A stretch of DNA of 64,000 bases from Deltaproteobacteria bacterium (GTDB taxonomy: Bacteria; Myxococcota_C; UBA6777): assembly GCA_006226375.1 (NCBI GenBank), contig SBHC01000062.1, forward strand, positions 1-64,000, given 5' to 3'. The notes under the pieces are model-generated. The model was not told where the DNA came from. It worked only from the letters and a program-made list of their open reading frames with translations, and made no database searches. Below, piece by piece: positions 63,515-64,000 of this stretch; position 1 is the stretch's first letter; each line of letters starts with the position of its first letter. The translations under genes were made by a program, and so were the position numbers.

Positions 63515-64000
63515 ATGGCCGAAAAATACACGGGATACGCACTTCGCTTCATTTCAGGAAAGTACCAGGGGAACGAGTACCCTCTGCCTGCCAACAAGGA
63601 AGTCATCGTCGGCCGCGGCTCAGAGCTCGACATCGTCCTTGTGGAAGATATGATCTCCCGACGTCATGCGAAAGTGGTGACCGGCGAAGATTATGTGATC
63701 CTCCAAGATCTTGGCTCCACAAACGGCTCCTTTGTCAACGGAGAACGCGTTCGCAAGCAGCGACTCCACGAAGGCGACCGTATCCTTTTGGGGACCTCCA
63801 TTCTCAAGCTCGTTCCATACAAGGGCGATCCATTGCAGCCGGTTGCGGCTGTAGACTCCGCCCCACCCACGGACGTTGGCGTAGAAGAGCGCAAGCCCTT
63901 GCAAATCGGACCTGCGTCCAACCCTGGTGGCGAAGGCCTGTCTGTTGCACCATCGCAGCAACAACAAGCCACCATGCACCTCCAGGCGTTCCAGGCACCA
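63515..64000 (+). CDS. FHA-domain protein (partial, cut by window end)
   Basis: The first 162 codons of a gene that runs off the window. MAEKYTGYALRFISGKYQGN leads into an FHA domain (about 10-100) with VIVGRGSELDIVL, ISRRHAKV and LQDLGSTNGSFVNGE, all key FHA residues present. The end seen here is a Pro/Gln-rich linker (PSQQQQATMHLQAF), so another domain may follow. AGAGAGACGG lies before ATG 63515 and a near-consensus promoter lies 56 bases upstream. Likely a phosphothreonine-signalling adaptor. Confidence 0.85.
   Translation, partial: MAEKYTGYALRFISGKYQGNEYPLPANKEVIVGRGSELDIVLVEDMISRRHAKVVTGEDYVILQDLGSTNGSFVNGERVRKQRLHEGDRILLGTSILKLVPYKGDPLQPVAAVDSAPPTDVGVEERKPLQIGPASNPGGEGLSVAPSQQQQATMHLQAFQAP

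Overview
The window looks like chromosomal DNA of a Myxococcota or related deltaproteobacterial lineage with moderate GC. The clues are giant lipoproteins with MopE-type CDGxDNDCDG repeats, Stig1-like Cys-rich repeats and WD40 propellers, a sigma/DUF4384/caspase operon, FHA proteins with zinc ribbons, a MYXO-CTERM-like tail (Cys-x-Cys, hydrophobic helix, Arg cluster) at 59.4-59.55 kb, a PilT-type ATPase, and the gene order glyA-nrdR-ribD-ribH-nusB. The assignment is inference, since no rRNA or marker phylogeny is available here. I saw no rRNA, tRNA, IS element, phage or CRISPR array.

Layout. 0-4.5 kb: a leftward four-gene operon (Cys-rich lipoprotein, ECF-type sigma factor, DUF4384 membrane anti-sigma-like protein, exported caspase-like protease), with ATGA coupling at its end. 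4.6-7.7 kb: a rightward cassette from a good sigma70 promoter (two small unknown proteins, a Met/Gly-rich protein and a PEP phosphotransferase). 7.7-12.1 kb: penicillin-acylase-family lipoprotein, DUF1761 membrane protein and NADAR protein. 12.1-24.1 kb: three large leftward lipoproteins; two are paralogous Cys-rich/MopE/WD40 fusions and the third is WD40 only. 24.3-33.9 kb: RluA-type pseudouridine synthase, a 1970-residue alpha-2-macroglobulin-like protein with Tyr/Arg-rich insertions, and a hybrid histidine kinase. 34-37.6 kb: O-antigen-ligase-like protein, YihY/BrkB protein, and a lipoprotein with an Asp/Trp-rich tail. 37.6-42.9 kb: a cNMP/GspE-N/PilT fusion, a protein with EF-hand-like HrpF/NolX-type repeats, and an NlpC/P60-like lipoprotein. 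43-50 kb: metallophosphatase/5'-nucleotidase, MalT-like LuxR regulator, hendecad coiled-coil protein, predicted outer-membrane barrel. 50-53.8 kb: steroid-5-alpha-reductase-like enzyme, LysR regulator, lone HPt protein, S41 protease. 54-61 kb: a housekeeping run (rpiB, glyA, nrdR, ribD, ribH, nusB), then a matrixin-like pseudoprotease and an NFACT/RqcH-like protein. 61-64 kb: two small lipoproteins separated by a striking repeat array, and two divergent FHA genes, the second cut by the window end.

The accessory part is dominated by cell-envelope and signalling proteins: at least nine have exported or lipoprotein N-termini, and many carry repeats or low-complexity tails. The most unusual non-coding signal is at 61,520-61,795. 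About eleven degenerate CGTG-N5/8-CACG dyads recur every ~21 bp (two DNA turns), followed by two 30-bp tandem palindromic units, directly upstream of a near-consensus promoter (61,808-61,836) for a small lipoprotein gene. The clearest protein oddity is a matrixin-type protein in which all three zinc histidines and the catalytic glutamate are replaced.
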